DNA of 6,321 nt from Candidatus Hydrogenedentota bacterium. GTDB taxonomy: Bacteria > Hydrogenedentota > Hydrogenedentia > Hydrogenedentales > CAITNO01. Where the stretch lies: positions 1-6,321 of the forward strand of contig JAKPUV010000379.1 of the NCBI GenBank assembly GCA_029554925.1, read 5' to 3'. The position numbers were made by a program, and so were the translations under genes. The notes beneath the pieces were generated by a model. That model was given only the letters and a program-made list of their open reading frames with translations, ran no database searches and was not told where the DNA came from. This document shows positions 5,749-6,321 of this stretch, piece after piece (position 1 is the first letter of the stretch; every line of letters begins with the position of its first letter).

Positions 5749-6321
5749 ATGATGTACACACGCCTGGGCAGGAACACGGTCAACGCGGTCCGCCTCGCTG
5801 AAATCATGCAGGTGCTCGTGCGCCACGGCTTCGCCGACCTCCTGAACCGGGCCGGGTTCTATGACGGCCTCCCCGCCCGGCTGCTCCAGGGGCTGAACCT
5901 GATGAACGCCCCCGAGGGCGAAGCCGCCACACTGGGGCAGCGCCTGCGGGAGGCCCTGGCGGAACTCGGCCCCACGTTTGTGAAAATGGGGCAGATCCTC
6001 AGCACCCGTCCGGATCTGGTGGGCGCGTCCATTTCCCAGGAGCTGGTGAGCCTCCAGGACCGTGTCTCGCCCATTCCCTGGGAGATCATGAGCCTGCGCA
6101 TAGAGGATGCGCTCAACGTTCCCCTGGACGAGGTGTTCGCCTCCATCAGCCACGACGCCGTGGCCTCCGCCTCCCTCAGTCAGGTGTACCGCGCCGTGCT
6201 GCGGACGGGGGAACAGGTTGCCGTCAAGGTGCAGCGCCCGGACATCGAGAAGACCATCGAGTCCGACCTGAGCCTCATGCGCTCAGCCGCCGAGTGGATC
6301 GCCGACCATCTGGAGGAGACC
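5749..6321 (+). CDS. AarF/UbiB/ABC1-family atypical kinase, N-terminal part
   Basis: First 191 residues of a UbiB (AarF, ADCK) family protein; the frame stays open to the window edge. Members are atypical protein-kinase-like ATPases, in many bacteria linked to ubiquinone or other isoprenoid-lipid metabolism. The diagnostic K79-x-G-Q82 motif lies in ELGPTFVKMGQILSTRPDL (72-90). The Ala-rich nucleotide loop is ASASLSQVYRAVL (139-151), followed by the VAVKVQRPDI segment (157-166) with the ATP-site lysine K160. The Ala-rich loop reads S-L-S-Q-V where many members have S-I-G-Q-V. The kinase C-lobe and any C-terminal membrane helices lie outside the window. Two ATGs are adjacent (5749 and 5752); the first was chosen because AAAGG at 5736-5740 is then 8 nt away. 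The gene follows the propeller gene by 83 bp and may have its own promoter. It has no evident link to the carbohydrate genes. Confidence 0.92.
   Translation, partial: MMYTRLGRNTVNAVRLAEIMQVLVRHGFADLLNRAGFYDGLPARLLQGLNLMNAPEGEAATLGQRLREALAELGPTFVKMGQILSTRPDLVGASISQELVSLQDRVSPIPWEIMSLRIEDALNVPLDEVFASISHDAVASASLSQVYRAVLRTGEQVAVKVQRPDIEKTIESDLSLMRSAAEWIADHLEET

Noticed and set aside
4718..5761. A 347-codon minus-strand frame across the propeller gene.
   Set aside because: The composition is Gly/Arg/His/Val-rich without recognisable motifs, while the plus strand has four blade motifs, a Tat leader and an RBS.
5578..6153. A 191-codon minus-strand frame across the propeller end and UbiB start.
   Set aside because: It covers the plus-strand UbiB KxGQ region in antisense and has no recognisable domain.

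Overview
This is a GC-rich bacterial chromosomal window that is almost entirely coding. It holds six protein genes in two divergent blocks. Two proteins carry twin-arginine (Tat) export signals, one carries a lipoprotein signal, and three genes have Shine-Dalgarno sites of AAAGG type, so the host looks like a diderm bacterium. The lipoprotein resembles the TIGR03067 domain known mainly from Planctomycetota, and the mix of exported enzymes with an SSS symporter fits Planctomycetota, Verrucomicrobiota, Hydrogenedentota or a similar lineage. That placement is inference from gene content.

Minus-strand block (about 4460 down to 1): a compact, probably single transcription unit. Its order is a small lipoprotein (4348-3914), a 37-bp gap, a sodium:solute symporter (3876-2071), a 4-bp ATGA overlap, a Tat-exported amidohydrolase (2074-647), a 20-bp overlap, and a ComF-type phosphoribosyltransferase-like protein (666 to beyond base 1). 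The best promoter candidate lies at 4428-4457. Two starts were placed inside longer open frames: the hydrolase starts at 2074, not 2251, and the lipoprotein at 4348, not 4429.

Divergent intergenic region (4349-4549, about 200 bp): it carries a candidate promoter on each strand, a strong RBS for the lipoprotein gene and a short perfect inverted repeat in the lipoprotein leader.

Plus-strand block (4550-6321): a Tat-exported beta-propeller protein resembling GH43/GH32-type glycosidases (4550-5665), an 83-bp gap with a possible -10 box and a GC hairpin, then the N-terminal part of an AarF/UbiB/ABC1-family atypical kinase (5749 to beyond 6321).

A reasonable working model, by inference, is a small nutrient-acquisition locus. 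An exported propeller glycosidase and an exported metal-dependent hydrolase would act outside the cytoplasmic membrane, and the Na+ symporter would import the product. The substrate cannot be read from the sequence. ComF and UbiB look like housekeeping or accessory genes that happen to adjoin it. I found no CRISPR array, mobile element, tRNA or rRNA, and no evidence of a clearly new multi-gene system.
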